Assembly (NCBI GenBank): GCA_964478625.1
Contig: CAYZJH010000011.1
Span: forward strand, 14,859 to 78,858
Reading direction: 5' to 3'
Origin: SKZT01 sp964478625
GTDB taxonomy: Bacteria; Desulfobacterota; Desulfobacteria; Desulfobacterales; SKZT01
DNA: 64,000 bases
Below are positions 24,713 through 33,594 of this stretch, piece by piece; the stretch's first letter is position 1; each line of letters opens with the position of its first letter. The position numbers were made by a program, and so were the translations under genes. The notes beneath the pieces are model-generated. The model made no database searches. It had not been told where the DNA came from and was given only the letters and a program-made list of their open reading frames with translations.

Positions 24713-25639
24713 TTAATTCCCGGTTTTGGCTTTTAGTTTATTGTACTCTTGAATGACACGTTTCTGGATGATTTCCATGAGTTCCGGCGTAAGATGCCGA
24801 AACCTTCCCTGCGGCTTCAGATATTCCTCCACAGGCCTGAGTTCATCGAGCCGATATGTCATTTTGTATTTTCCATCCTCAACCTCATACAGAGGGAAAA
24901 TGCCGGTCTCAACAGCAAGCCGACCGATCCAGATGGCTCTGTCCGGCGGAATCCGCCATCCTGTGGGACACACGGAAAGAATATGCACATAGGCAGGGCC
25001 TTTTTTGGCTGCGGCCTTTTTTATCTTTTCAATCAGGTCGATGGGATAACTGGAGCAGGCCGTTGCCACATAAGGAATATTGTGGGCTACAGCAATTTCA
25101 GGCATGTTTTTTTTCCAGGTCACCTGACCGGTAGGATTGGCTTTGCCGGCCGGAGATGTGGTGGTAGTTGCACCGAAAGGCGTTGAAGAGGATCTTTGAA
25201 TGCCGGTATTCATGTAGGCTTCATTGTCATAACAAACATAAACGAAATCGTGTCCTCTTTCAAATGCACCTGATAAGGCTTGAAGCCCAATATCACTGGT
25301 GGCCCCATCACCGCCCATACCCAGAAATACAGTACCCTTGTCGGCAAGCTTACCTTTGCGAATCAGGGCCCTGAAGCCTGCTTCAGCTCCTGAAAGGGTG
25401 GCTCCTGCATTTTCAAATGCCACATGAAGCCATGGTACTTTCCAGTTGGTATAAGGAAGCGGCGAGGAGACGATTTCCATGCAACCGGTGGCTGCACAGA
25501 CCACGACATTATTTCCCAAAGCCTTGGCAACCAGTCTGACCGCCAAGACTTCCGCACATCCTTGGCAGGAACGATGACCAGGTGAAAAATATTCTTCCTT
25601 GGTAATCAGTCTTGTGGCATAAACATTTAGTGGTTCCAT
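24713..25639 (-). CDS. porB: 2-oxoacid (pyruvate):ferredoxin oxidoreductase beta subunit, set 1
   Basis: A 308-residue TPP-binding subunit. The N-terminus has SPGHRSCQGCAEVLAVR with two cluster cysteines and CAATGCMEI. The TPP/Mg site is GMGGDGATSDIGLQAL with FVYVCYDNEAYMNTG. A later cysteine lies in SVCPTGWRIP. It oxidatively decarboxylates a 2-oxoacid with CoA to acyl-CoA, CO2 and reduced ferredoxin. The ATG shares one base with the porA stop (TAATGG). Pyruvate is the likely substrate, but other 2-oxoacids cannot be excluded from sequence alone. Confidence 0.92.
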   Translation of the reverse strand: MEPLNVYATRLITKEEYFSPGHRSCQGCAEVLAVRLVAKALGNNVVVCAATGCMEIVSSPLPYTNWKVPWLHVAFENAGATLSGAEAGFRALIRKGKLADKGTVFLGMGGDGATSDIGLQALSGAFERGHDFVYVCYDNEAYMNTGIQRSSSTPFGATTTTSPAGKANPTGQVTWKKNMPEIAVAHNIPYVATACSSYPIDLIEKIKKAAAKKGPAYVHILSVCPTGWRIPPDRAIWIGRLAVETGIFPLYEVEDGKYKMTYRLDELRPVEEYLKPQGRFRHLTPELMEIIQKRVIQEYNKLKAKTGN

Positions 25640-26820
25640 TATTCTCTGACTCCGTAAATGATATAATTATCCTGGCGAACCTTACCCAGGGCGAGCAGTT
25701 CAGTTTTTTCATACATAGCCATATAATCATTGACCGTGACGTCACGACCCGCCAAACCCGCAACAAAATTGGTTATGATCGGCATATTTTTCTCTCCGTA
25801 AAGCGCCGCCCGGATTTCACTGGCCACAGGACCTCCGGGGCCCCCGAATGACAGGGCTCTATCCAGGACGATTATCTTTTTGACACTTCGTGCAGCATTT
25901 CTAAACTCTTCAAATGGAAACGGTCGCCAAAGCCGGAGCTTGATCTGACCGACTTTTTTATTCTGAGCCCTTAATTTATCGACGGCAATGGAAACCGTTT
26001 CACTTAAACTTCCCATGGTTAAAAAAACGGTTTCAGCATCATCAATTTTATAGGTTTCCACCGGTTTATAATATCTTCCGGTAATATCACCCATTTCTTT
26101 CCATGCTCTGATGAGCTCAGACCTGGATGATATGAGAGCTTCGTTCTGAGCCTTTTTGGCCTCGGTGAAAATGTTCGGCATTCCAAAAGCCCCCATTGTA
26201 ACCGGTTTGTCCGGATCCAGCCTGTTGACGGGTTCAAATGCGGGCAAAAATTGTTTTACCATCTCCGGTTCCCAGTATTCAATGGCCTCGATCACGTGGG
26301 TGAGGATAAACCCGTCGATGTTGACAATAACCGGAAGCGACACATTTCGACTTTCCGCCACCCGGAAAGCAAAGAAAACATGATCGAAAACATCCTGGCC
26401 GTTTTCAGTGAAAATCTGGATCCATCCGCAATCCCGAATGGACATGACATCGGAGTGATCGTTCCAAATGCTCAATGGGCCTGAAAGGCTCCTGTTGGCA
26501 AGGATCATGACAATCGGCAGTCTCATGCAGGGAGCAATGAAAACAATTTCGTTCATCAGGGCCAACCCTTGTGAACTGGTGCATGTGAATGTTCTTGCCC
26601 CCACGGCCGAGGCACCGCAGCAAACGCTCATGGCGGAATGCTCAGACTCCACCGGGATGAATTCCGCATCAAGATCGCCTCTGGCTACTATCTCAGAAAG
26701 ATGTTCCACGATGTGAGTCTGCGGGGTAATTGGATAAGCCGCAATAACATCCACATCAGCCATGGCTACCGCATCGGCCGCACCGATTGAAACCTCGATT
26801 CCTTTTCTTTTTGTCGACAT
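25639..26820 (-). CDS. porA: 2-oxoacid (pyruvate):ferredoxin oxidoreductase alpha subunit, set 1
   Basis: A 393-residue subunit that binds the 2-oxoacid. Landmarks are VIAAYPITPQTHIVEHLSEI, the FIPVESEHSAMSVCCGASA segment, TCTSSQGLALM, RSLSGPLSIWNDHSDVMSIR and, in the C-terminal domain, LDRALSFGGPGG. The ATG directly follows the porD stop (TAGATG) and the gene ends overlapping porB, a tight porD-A-B arrangement. Its paralogue at 28854-30029 is similar along the whole length. Confidence 0.92.
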   Translation of the reverse strand: MSTKRKGIEVSIGAADAVAMADVDVIAAYPITPQTHIVEHLSEIVARGDLDAEFIPVESEHSAMSVCCGASAVGARTFTCTSSQGLALMNEIVFIAPCMRLPIVMILANRSLSGPLSIWNDHSDVMSIRDCGWIQIFTENGQDVFDHVFFAFRVAESRNVSLPVIVNIDGFILTHVIEAIEYWEPEMVKQFLPAFEPVNRLDPDKPVTMGAFGMPNIFTEAKKAQNEALISSRSELIRAWKEMGDITGRYYKPVETYKIDDAETVFLTMGSLSETVSIAVDKLRAQNKKVGQIKLRLWRPFPFEEFRNAARSVKKIIVLDRALSFGGPGGPVASEIRAALYGEKNMPIITNFVAGLAGRDVTVNDYMAMYEKTELLALGKVRQDNYIIYGVRE

Positions 26821-27117
26821 CTATTCTTCCTCCGGTATCATGCTGATACACCCGGTAAAACATTCCCTGGAACAAATTCCACATCCTTTGCAGTAATAAA
26901 GGTTTGCCACGAAAAACCCTTCGTCATTTTTATATATCGCCATGTCCGGACAAAAAATATAGCAAATACCGCAACGGATGCATCTTTGCTTATCCACCAC
27001 AGGCTGCATGGATCGCCAGTCTCCTGTTTTGTATTGAGAAGCGTTTCCAGGTTGGTGGATCACGCATCCAACCGGAAGTTCTCTCCAGGTAGGTTCCTCT
27101 AATGTTTTTTCAGACAA
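26821..27117 (-). CDS. porD: 2-oxoacid:ferredoxin oxidoreductase delta (ferredoxin) subunit, set 1
   Basis: A 98-residue ferredoxin subunit with two [4Fe-4S] motifs: CIRCGICYIFCPDMAIY and CKGCGICSRECFTGC. The N-terminus (GDWRSMQPVVDKQ) is the usual PorD linker. It collects electrons from the PorB cluster for transfer to soluble ferredoxin. The ATG at 27117 follows an AAGGAGGAAA-like site (ACCTTGTCTG side in the complement). It lies 88 bp downstream of porC and touches porA. Confidence 0.9.
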   Translation of the reverse strand: MSEKTLEEPTWRELPVGCVIHQPGNASQYKTGDWRSMQPVVDKQRCIRCGICYIFCPDMAIYKNDEGFFVANLYYCKGCGICSRECFTGCISMIPEEE

Positions 27118-27205
27118 GGTTTCCTCCTTATTTATTTCACCTTAATGCTTTGAAATTTATTGCAGACCCGAATAACAGCGGAAACGGCAATTGATAAAAC
27201 CGGAT

Positions 27206-27763
27206 TCAGCACTGTTTAGGAATCACCTCTGTTTCCTCATAAGCTCGCTTGAAAGCCCGAATATTTCTCTCCGCTACCCGGCCGAAACGTTTTTTCAGTG
27301 GCTCAACCAAAGAATCGGGATCAACTATCTTTTGTGCTTTTAATAACGAACCCAGCATGGTGGTATTGGTAATAGGAAATCCGAGTTCTTCGGCGGCAAT
27401 GCGGGTCGCATCGACAGTGCCGACAGAGTGACAGATATTCAATTCATTCCGAATCTGTTGCCCGGAATATTTGGTGTTGGTCACTAAAATGCCTTCCGGT
27501 TTCAGACCACCGGTTACATTGACCAGTCGCAAAATTGACGGATCCAAAACCATAACCAGGTCTGGGGTGTAGATATTGGTCCGAAGCCTGATCGGTTCAT
27601 CGTCAATTCGGCAGAATGCAACCACCGGTGCTCCTCTGCGCTCCGGTCCAAAACTGGGAAAAGCCTGTGCATATTTACCTTCATGAATGGCAGCCAATGC
27701 CAAAATTTCCGCCGATGTGACAGCACCCTGGCCTCCCCGCCCATGCAGCCGAATTTCGATCAT
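27206..27763 (-). CDS. porC: 2-oxoacid:ferredoxin oxidoreductase gamma subunit, set 1
   Basis: A 185-residue gamma subunit. It begins MIEIRLHGRGGQGAVTSAEI, followed by AQAFPSFGPERRGAPVVAF and TNTTMLGSLLKA, all typical of PorC. The start at 27763 is preferred to 27775 because GGAG sits 6-7 bases upstream and its paralogue at 28307 begins the same way. It is the first gene of a transcript running porC-porD-porA-porB-NuoE-NuoF-NuoG-like. Confidence 0.92.
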   Translation of the reverse strand: MIEIRLHGRGGQGAVTSAEILALAAIHEGKYAQAFPSFGPERRGAPVVAFCRIDDEPIRLRTNIYTPDLVMVLDPSILRLVNVTGGLKPEGILVTNTKYSGQQIRNELNICHSVGTVDATRIAAEELGFPITNTTMLGSLLKAQKIVDPDSLVEPLKKRFGRVAERNIRAFKRAYEETEVIPKQC

Positions 27764-27848
27764 TTTTTTCTCCATGAGTCCGATTTAAGTTTTATATACA
27801 TCATATATTTACTGATTTTGATTAATTCATTTTTATCACATACAATCA

Positions 27849-27878
27849 TTATTATCAGGTTCAAGTCTTTAAAGTCAA
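27849..27878 (-). promoter_or_regulatory. Probable promoter of the porCDAB-nuo operon
   Basis: On the minus strand, TTGACT (27878-27873) and TAATAA (27854-27849) are separated by 18 bp, about 85 bp before the porC start. The position and match fit a sigma-70-type promoter. Confidence 0.45.
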
Positions 27879-27992
27879 TGACTTTGGACTCTCTTCTTTA
27901 AAGGCATCCGAATTCACATATCTGTTCATCAGTGTCATGGATTGTGTTTTTTTTGATTTGTTAATGATTTCTGCTGTTAATATAATTATTTA

Positions 27993-28021
27993 TTGACAAA
28001 TCTACCATAATTTGGCATAAA
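27993..28021 (+). promoter_or_regulatory. Possible promoter of the porCAB-flavoprotein operon
   Basis: TTGACA (27993-27998) is followed after 17 bp by CATAAA (28016-28021). The mRNA leader would then be about 280 nt long. The leader contains a small palindrome, ATAACC-T-GGTTAT at 28141-28153, that could be an operator. The 543-bp space between the two por operons (27764-28306) has no supported gene. Confidence 0.4.
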
Positions 28022-28306
28022 TTTTCGTTCGGCATTGATGACCGTTGAAAACAAAAAAGTCGTTCGGGGGGCATTTTCAGAGCGGCATCACATCCCGGAT
28101 TATTGAAGCATATGCAAAGGGACAAAGCTTATTATAACTCATAACCTGGTTATAGGTTACTATTCCATCCACATAAAACAAAACCGTGAACCAATCTACG
28201 GATGGCTTTATCGGCAACAAGTGGCGTATCTTAGGGTCTCTGGCCAGGTCTAAATATGAATTAATTGCCAATCACGGCCCATATAACTCGAAAGGAGAAC
28301 GCGAGA

Positions 28307-28870
28307 ATGATCGAAATCAGAATTCACGGGCGCGGGGGACAGGGAAATGTCCGGGCGGCCGAACTTCTGGCCATAGCGGCCTTTAAAGACGGCAAATTTG
28401 CCCAGGCATTTCCGGCATTCGGCGCTGAGCGAATGGGAGCTCCCGTTCAGGCGTTTGTCCGGATTGACGATAAACGGATCCGACTGCGGGAACAGGTGAG
28501 AAAACCTGATTATCTGATCGTTCAGGATGAAATGCTCATGGATACCGTCCCGGTGCTGGAAGGACTCAAGTCCGACGGAGCCATCCTGATAAATTCAGAC
28601 AGACAACCCGAAGAGCTTCGCTTAAATACCAAAGCTAGCGTGGATACAATCCCGGCAACCGAAATCGCACTGGAAATAATAGGTCGTCCTATTCCCAATG
28701 CTATCATGATCGGTGCGTTTTGTGCCATTTCCGGACTCGTCAGCCTTGAAGCTGCGCAGGCAGCCATCATGGAGATTTTTCCGGGAAGAATCGGTGAAAA
28801 CAATGTTGCCGCTCTTGAACGAGCCAACGAAATCATTCAGAAGAGGAAAAAACATGTTGAAACAGATTGA
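28307..28870 (+). CDS. porC: 2-oxoacid:ferredoxin oxidoreductase gamma subunit, set 2
   Basis: A 187-residue gamma subunit paralogous to the one at 27206. It begins MIEIRIHGRGGQGNVRAAEL behind AAAGGAG, then AQAFPAFGAERMGAPVQAFV and NAIMIGAFCAISG. First gene of a plus-strand operon porC-A-B-flavoprotein; it overlaps the next gene by 17 bp. It should associate with the alpha and beta subunits encoded downstream. Confidence 0.92.
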   Translation: MIEIRIHGRGGQGNVRAAELLAIAAFKDGKFAQAFPAFGAERMGAPVQAFVRIDDKRIRLREQVRKPDYLIVQDEMLMDTVPVLEGLKSDGAILINSDRQPEELRLNTKASVDTIPATEIALEIIGRPIPNAIMIGAFCAISGLVSLEAAQAAIMEIFPGRIGENNVAALERANEIIQKRKKHVETD

Positions 28871-30029
28871 AGGCTCTCAAGCCGTAGCGGATGCGGTTGC
28901 CCTGTGTCGACCCCATATCATATCGGCCTATCCTATCACACCGCAAACCCATATTGTTGAAGACCTGGCATCCATTGTTGCCGAGGGAAAACTCGATACC
29001 GAATTTGTCAATGTCGAAAGTGAGTTTGCCGCCGCATCAGTGGTACTGGGAGCAAGCGCAGCCGGAGCACGGGCATACACCGCCACAACATCCCAAGGCT
29101 TACTTTTGATGACAGAAGTTCTTTATTGTATTGCCGGCATGCGGCTTCCCATTGTACTGACTTGTGCCAATCGGGCCATATCCGCTCCTTTGAGCATCTG
29201 GAACGACCATCAGGACTCCATGTCTATCCGTGATTCAGGATGGATTCAAATCCATGCCGAAGATAACCAGGAAGCGGCCGATCTTCATTTTCAGGCCTAT
29301 AAAATTGCTGAAAAGACCTTTTTGCCGGTAATGGTTTGCATGGACGGTTTTATCCTCACTCATGCATTCGAACCCGTGGATATTCCGGATCAGGATAAAG
29401 TAGATGCTTTTCTTCCGGCTTTTCGTCCCCGCCATACGGTTGATCCCATGTATCCCAGAGGACTTGGACTGTTTGCCGATCCCCGCTTTTACATGGAAAC
29501 GCGCTATATTGTCCATCGCGCCATGGAAAAATCCGAAGCCATAATCAAAGAAGTCAGTGAAGAATTCAATAAGGCTTTCGGACGACCCAGCGGTGGATTG
29601 ATCAAACCTTACAAACTCGACAAGGCGGACCTGGTAATCGTGGCCATGGGCAGTGTTGTCGGAACCATCAAAGACACCATCGACCGTCTTGAAGAAAAAG
29701 GTAAAAATGTCGGATTACTTCAGATATGTTCTTTCAGACCGTTCCCCAGAAAACTTGTCTACGAGATGTTAAAAGACAAATTCAATATCGTTGTTCTTGA
29801 AAAGGCGCTGTCTTTAGGCCGTGGAGGAATCCTCGGCAGTGATGTTCGGTGGTCATTTCCACGAACAGAAGCATGCGGAAGGCAGATCAGCAATTTTGTT
29901 GCCGGACTTGGCGGACGAGATATTTCCATGGATGACATCGAGTCCATGGTGGAGAGGGTGGAAAAAGAACACGTAGAATTCGATTTTCTCGGGCTTAACC
30001 GGGATTTAATTTTAGAAAGGGATTTATAA
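28854..30029 (+). CDS. porA: 2-oxoacid:ferredoxin oxidoreductase alpha subunit, set 2
   Basis: A 391-residue alpha subunit. It shows IISAYPITPQTHIVEDLASI, FVNVESEFAAASVVLGASAA, TSQGLLLMTEVLYC, RAISAPLSIWNDHQDSMSIR and LEKALSLGRGGILG. The ATG at 28854 follows GAGG inside the porC end; the open frame further upstream overlaps porC in another frame and is not used. There is no separate porD in this operon: the delta ferredoxin domain is fused to the last gene. Overlaps porB by one base (TAATGA). Confidence 0.92.
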   Translation: MLKQIEGSQAVADAVALCRPHIISAYPITPQTHIVEDLASIVAEGKLDTEFVNVESEFAAASVVLGASAAGARAYTATTSQGLLLMTEVLYCIAGMRLPIVLTCANRAISAPLSIWNDHQDSMSIRDSGWIQIHAEDNQEAADLHFQAYKIAEKTFLPVMVCMDGFILTHAFEPVDIPDQDKVDAFLPAFRPRHTVDPMYPRGLGLFADPRFYMETRYIVHRAMEKSEAIIKEVSEEFNKAFGRPSGGLIKPYKLDKADLVIVAMGSVVGTIKDTIDRLEEKGKNVGLLQICSFRPFPRKLVYEMLKDKFNIVVLEKALSLGRGGILGSDVRWSFPRTEACGRQISNFVAGLGGRDISMDDIESMVERVEKEHVEFDFLGLNRDLILERDL

Positions 30030-30907
30030 TGAAAACTGCTGTTAAATTTGAAAAGAAAAATCTTCTGGCCAGCGGTCACAGAGCCTGCGGAGGATGCGGG
30101 CAGGCGCTTGCATGCCGCATGGTATTGGATGCCGCCGGAGAAAACACGATCGCCTGTGTTGCCACAGGATGTCTCGAAGTTTTCAGCGGCCCATACCCGG
30201 ATCCCTCCTGGCGGATTCCCTTTCTTCACAGTCTTTTTGAAAACTCGGCGGCTGTGGCTTCCGGAGTGGAAACCGCCTATCGTGCATTAAAGAAAGCACC
30301 GGTGAATGTTCTTGCCATGGGCGGTGACGGAAGTACTGCTGATATCGGCTTTCAATGTATCAGCGGCATGTTTGAAAGAGGTCATAACGTACTCTATGTC
30401 TGCTATGACAATGAAGCCTATATGAATACGGGGGTACAGCGGTCCAGCTTTACTCCTTTTGGTGCTAAAACCACCACCACTCCCGCGGGAAATCGCCTTC
30501 AGAAAAAAGATCTTCCCCAACTGGCCGTCAATCACGGCGTGCCCTATGTGGCAACAGCCACAGTGGATGATTACAGGGATCTTCAGCAAAAGGTCAAAAC
30601 CGCCCTGTCCATACCAGGGCCGAAATACCTCCATGTCTTTGCCCCTTGTCCTTTAGGTTGGGGACATCCCGGTGATATCACCATTTCTATCTCAAGACTG
30701 GCAAAGGAAACCTGCCTGTTTCCGGTATATGAGATCAAAGACGGGAAACTATCCAGTGTGCTGAAAATTCCTGTCAAAAAACCCGTGGAAGAATACCTGA
30801 AGGTTCAGGCCCGTTTTCGGCACCTGTTTAAAAAGGGAGTGCCCACGACTGAAGTGGCGCTTATTCAAGAAATTGCAAACCAGAATATAGAAAGGTTTAA
30901 TTTATAA
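30029..30907 (+). CDS. porB: 2-oxoacid:ferredoxin oxidoreductase beta subunit, set 2
   Basis: A 292-residue TPP subunit. Cluster cysteines are in HRACGGCGQALACR and VATGCLEVF, with a further one in APCPLGWGH. The TPP motif is GGDGSTADIGFQCI with LYVCYDNEAYMNTG. It is very close in layout to the set-1 beta subunit, which suggests a duplicated enzyme with perhaps a different electron partner. It shares one base with both neighbours, so the operon is tightly coupled. Confidence 0.92.
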   Translation: MKTAVKFEKKNLLASGHRACGGCGQALACRMVLDAAGENTIACVATGCLEVFSGPYPDPSWRIPFLHSLFENSAAVASGVETAYRALKKAPVNVLAMGGDGSTADIGFQCISGMFERGHNVLYVCYDNEAYMNTGVQRSSFTPFGAKTTTTPAGNRLQKKDLPQLAVNHGVPYVATATVDDYRDLQQKVKTALSIPGPKYLHVFAPCPLGWGHPGDITISISRLAKETCLFPVYEIKDGKLSSVLKIPVKKPVEEYLKVQARFRHLFKKGVPTTEVALIQEIANQNIERFNL

Positions 30908-32559
30908 TGGAAAAGTTACCATTGGGATTAGCCCTGGACCTGAGAAAGGTCGTACCGTACAAAACCGGGTCATGGCGAACTCAGATGCCGGTTCATGTCA
31001 TGCAGACACCACCGTGCACATTTAGCTGCCCAATCAATAATGATATCCGAGGATTTTTGCGGACTCTGGCCGACAAACAGGACTTCGCCGATGCCTGGGC
31101 CATATTGACCAGAACCAACCCCATACCGGCCATCTGTGGTCGTGTATGCCCGCACCCTTGCGAAGACGGCTGCAACAGAAGGGATCTGGATTATCCATTG
31201 TCCATTAATTGCGCCGAACGTTCTGTGGGTGATTATGCCATAGAAAACAAACTGGATCATCGCAAGGAGCACATTACCCCTAGAAAGGAAAAAGTCGCTG
31301 TTGTCGGGTCTGGCCCGGCCGGCCTGTCTTGTGCGTATCATCTGGCGAAGCGAGGGTTCAAAGTCAAAATATACGAAGCTGAAAATCAGCCCGGAGGAAT
31401 GCTCCGATGGGGCATCCCGGCATTTCGCCTTCCCCGGGACATATTGGATTATGAAATCAATGCCATTTTGAGGTTGGGTATCGAACTGGAATGTAATGTC
31501 CGGGTGGGAGTGAATATCCCCATGGATCAGCTGATTCATGAATATAGAGCTGTTTTTCTGGGCTTGGGAGCCGGCAAGGGGACCAGAATTGAAGTCCCTG
31601 GCGATGATGCCGAAGGAGTTTACAGCGGTGTTGAATTTTTAAAGCAGATCAATTCCGGAAAACAGATCACCCTGGGTAAAAATGTCGTGGTTGTCGGAGG
31701 TGGAAACACCGCTATGGACTGCGCAAGGGTTGCCAAACGGCTTGGTGCGAACACATCGATTGTTTATCGCAGAACCCGCGTGGAAATGCCGGCATTGTCC
31801 GAGGAAATTGATGAGGCTCTGGAAGAACGAATCATGTTCCGCTATCACACGAATCCTACTCAAATCCTCACCAACAATGGAAAGGTGGTGGGAATGCTGT
31901 GTGTGCAGATGGAGATGAAAGAAGCAGACGCATCCGGAAGAGCCCGTCCTGCAGCCATTGCCGGTTCTGAAACGGTTATTCCCGCAGACACCGTCATTAT
32001 GGCTACCGGTCAGGCAGTGGATTATGACGGAATTGACCTGACTAAACGGGATGAAAAATGGATTTCAACCGATAATAATCTTCAAACCAGCATACCCGGT
32101 GTCTTTGCCGGAGGGGATGCTGTTTTGGGTCTTGAAACGGTTTCAGCGGCCGTGGGACAGGGTTTGCGCGCAGCCCAGAATATCGAAGACTATATCCAAG
32201 GAGCACTTGAAAGTACGCTCTCCCGGCCGCCGGTGGTTCTGTCGAAGGACCTCAATACCGTTTATTATCAGAAACAGGGACGGTTCAACAAAGAAGGTCT
32301 TCCTGTACATGAACGCCTCAAGGGAATGAAAGAAATTTATTCAAATTTTAATCAGGAAGAAATTATCAAGGAATCGACACGGTGTTTTAGTTGCGGATTA
32401 TGTTTCCAGTGTAACAACTGCCTTATGTATTGCCCGGATAATGCGGTCAATATCGTACCGGGTACAGGCAAATACACCTTTGACCTTGATTTTTGCAAAG
32501 GATGCGGTATCTGCTCAAAAGAATGCCCCTGCCACTATATCCATATGACCCTTGAATAA
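30907..32559 (+). CDS. GltD-like NAD(P)H flavoprotein fused to a ferredoxin (PorD-like) domain
   Basis: A 550-residue fusion. Residues 35-115 form the dihydropyrimidine-dehydrogenase domain II type Fe-S helix bundle (CTFSCPINNDI, ICGRVCPHPCEDGCNR). An FAD site follows at about 130 (VAVVGSGPAGLSCAYHLA) and a pyridine nucleotide site at about 259 (NVVVVGGGNTAMDCARVAKR, VYRRTRVEMPA), as in the small subunit of glutamate synthase and NfnB. A C-terminal two-cluster ferredoxin begins near 493 (CFSCGLCFQCNNCLMYCP, CKGCGICSKECPC), standing in for the missing delta subunit. It is the last gene of the porC-A-B operon. Inferred role: exchange of electrons between the POR, ferredoxin and NAD(P)H. No glutamate synthase large subunit is present. 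Confidence 0.85.
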   Translation: MEKLPLGLALDLRKVVPYKTGSWRTQMPVHVMQTPPCTFSCPINNDIRGFLRTLADKQDFADAWAILTRTNPIPAICGRVCPHPCEDGCNRRDLDYPLSINCAERSVGDYAIENKLDHRKEHITPRKEKVAVVGSGPAGLSCAYHLAKRGFKVKIYEAENQPGGMLRWGIPAFRLPRDILDYEINAILRLGIELECNVRVGVNIPMDQLIHEYRAVFLGLGAGKGTRIEVPGDDAEGVYSGVEFLKQINSGKQITLGKNVVVVGGGNTAMDCARVAKRLGANTSIVYRRTRVEMPALSEEIDEALEERIMFRYHTNPTQILTNNGKVVGMLCVQMEMKEADASGRARPAAIAGSETVIPADTVIMATGQAVDYDGIDLTKRDEKWISTDNNLQTSIPGVFAGGDAVLGLETVSAAVGQGLRAAQNIEDYIQGALESTLSRPPVVLSKDLNTVYYQKQGRFNKEGLPVHERLKGMKEIYSNFNQEEIIKESTRCFSCGLCFQCNNCLMYCPDNAVNIVPGTGKYTFDLDFCKGCGICSKECPCHYIHMTLE

Positions 32560-32575
32560 TCTTCATTGATTCTCC

Positions 32576-32618
32576 CCGGATGCCGATTTGTATTTCTTTC
32601 CCACAACTCGGCATCCGG
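32576..32618. terminator. Bidirectional terminator between the flavoprotein and NlpC genes
   Basis: An 11-bp perfect stem (CCGGATGCCGA/TCGGCATCCGG) with a 21-nt loop lies between two convergent genes. It is followed on the plus strand by CATTTTCC, a short T-run. Confidence 0.5.
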
Positions 32619-32632
32619 CATTTTCCAACGTT

Positions 32633-33412
32633 TTAAAAATAGCGACGTGCACCCTGGTAGCGGCTTGCGAAATAGCTGTTATTCATGGATTCGTTACGGA
32701 TTGAATTGCCCCGGCTGGGAGCATGGATGAACATTCCCTGTCCGCTGTAAATACCCACGTGGGAAATACGGCTGGTCCCATCCGTGGCAAAAAAGACCAG
32801 ATCACCGGCCTGAAGATTTTTTCGAGACACCGGCATACCAACGCGGAATTGTTCCCGTGAGTTTCTGGGAAGATACAATCCATTGAGACGGTACACGGTC
32901 ATGGTCAGGCCGCTGCAGTCAAACCCCTCCTCGAAAGAAGTTCCTCCCCATCGATACGGTGTTCCGATAAAACGGCGAGCGGTTTGCACGATACTTTCAC
33001 CGATCTCTGTTTGGGTGTATTGGAGCGTTCTGCCCGGTCGAGGCCTTACAATAAAAAAATCCTGAATCAAGCCTTTCGCCTTCAAATCCTGAGCTCGTTT
33101 CATTGCAGCCTCCCGGGTATTAAATCGCTCCAGACGAACTTTGTATAAGGAGTCCTCATCGATAAAGTACAAAGCATCCAACCCGTGAGCCTGCAATTGG
33201 TCGGCATATGCTGCAGCACGAGCACTGGTGGAGAAAGCACCCACTTGGATCGTGAAATGAATCTCCGGCAGCCTGGATGCCACTTCAGGTGCGGGCGCCC
33301 AAGGAGCTTTGGAACGACGGCCGCATCCATTCAGCAATACCATGGCACACAACAACAAAATCAGTGCTACCCCAGGCCGGTATCCAGATATTCTTTTTCC
33401 GATAATGTACAT
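32633..33412 (-). CDS. NlpC/P60 peptidoglycan endopeptidase lipoprotein with SPOR domain
   Basis: A 259-residue envelope protein. Residues 15-30 are a lipoprotein signal ending in LLNGC (Cys 30). A SPOR-like peptidoglycan-binding domain follows (about 50-122: FTIQVGAFSTSARAAAYAD, YKVRLERFNTREAAM). The NlpC/P60 catalytic domain spans about 135-259, with the nucleophile in FDCSGLTM, the His in RISHVGIYSG and FIHAPSRG. It likely hydrolyses cell wall cross-links or stem peptides in the periplasm. The start has only a weak ribosome site but gives the full lipoprotein signal. It is convergent with the flavoprotein and divergent from the nifJ gene. Confidence 0.88.
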   Translation of the reverse strand: MYIIGKRISGYRPGVALILLLCAMVLLNGCGRRSKAPWAPAPEVASRLPEIHFTIQVGAFSTSARAAAYADQLQAHGLDALYFIDEDSLYKVRLERFNTREAAMKRAQDLKAKGLIQDFFIVRPRPGRTLQYTQTEIGESIVQTARRFIGTPYRWGGTSFEEGFDCSGLTMTVYRLNGLYLPRNSREQFRVGMPVSRKNLQAGDLVFFATDGTSRISHVGIYSGQGMFIHAPSRGNSIRNESMNNSYFASRYQGARRYF

Positions 33413-33499
33413 TTAAAAAGATTACCCGAAATTAAACCTTGATTTCAATGCTTATTTAATCCCATTGTTTTTCATTTTATTGTGCAATGCAATAAAGTG

Positions 33500-33528
33500 T
33501 TGACACGGCAGTTCTAAGGCTTTATATA
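33500..33528 (+). promoter_or_regulatory. Near-consensus sigma-70 promoter of the NifJ-type POR gene
   Basis: TTGACA (33500-33505) and TATATA (33523-33528) are exactly 17 bp apart, 67 bp before the ATG at 33595. This is the best promoter match in the window and suggests strong expression. Confidence 0.65.
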
Positions 33529-33594
33529 CATCCTCCACAATTTTGCGAAATCCTTTGGTGACTTATACTTTGATTCCTATTGAGGAGTGTGGAA

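Noticed and set aside
28077..28271. Minus-strand 64-residue ORF between the por operons
   Set aside because: No ribosome binding site, no family, and lies in the probable long leader of the plus-strand por operon.
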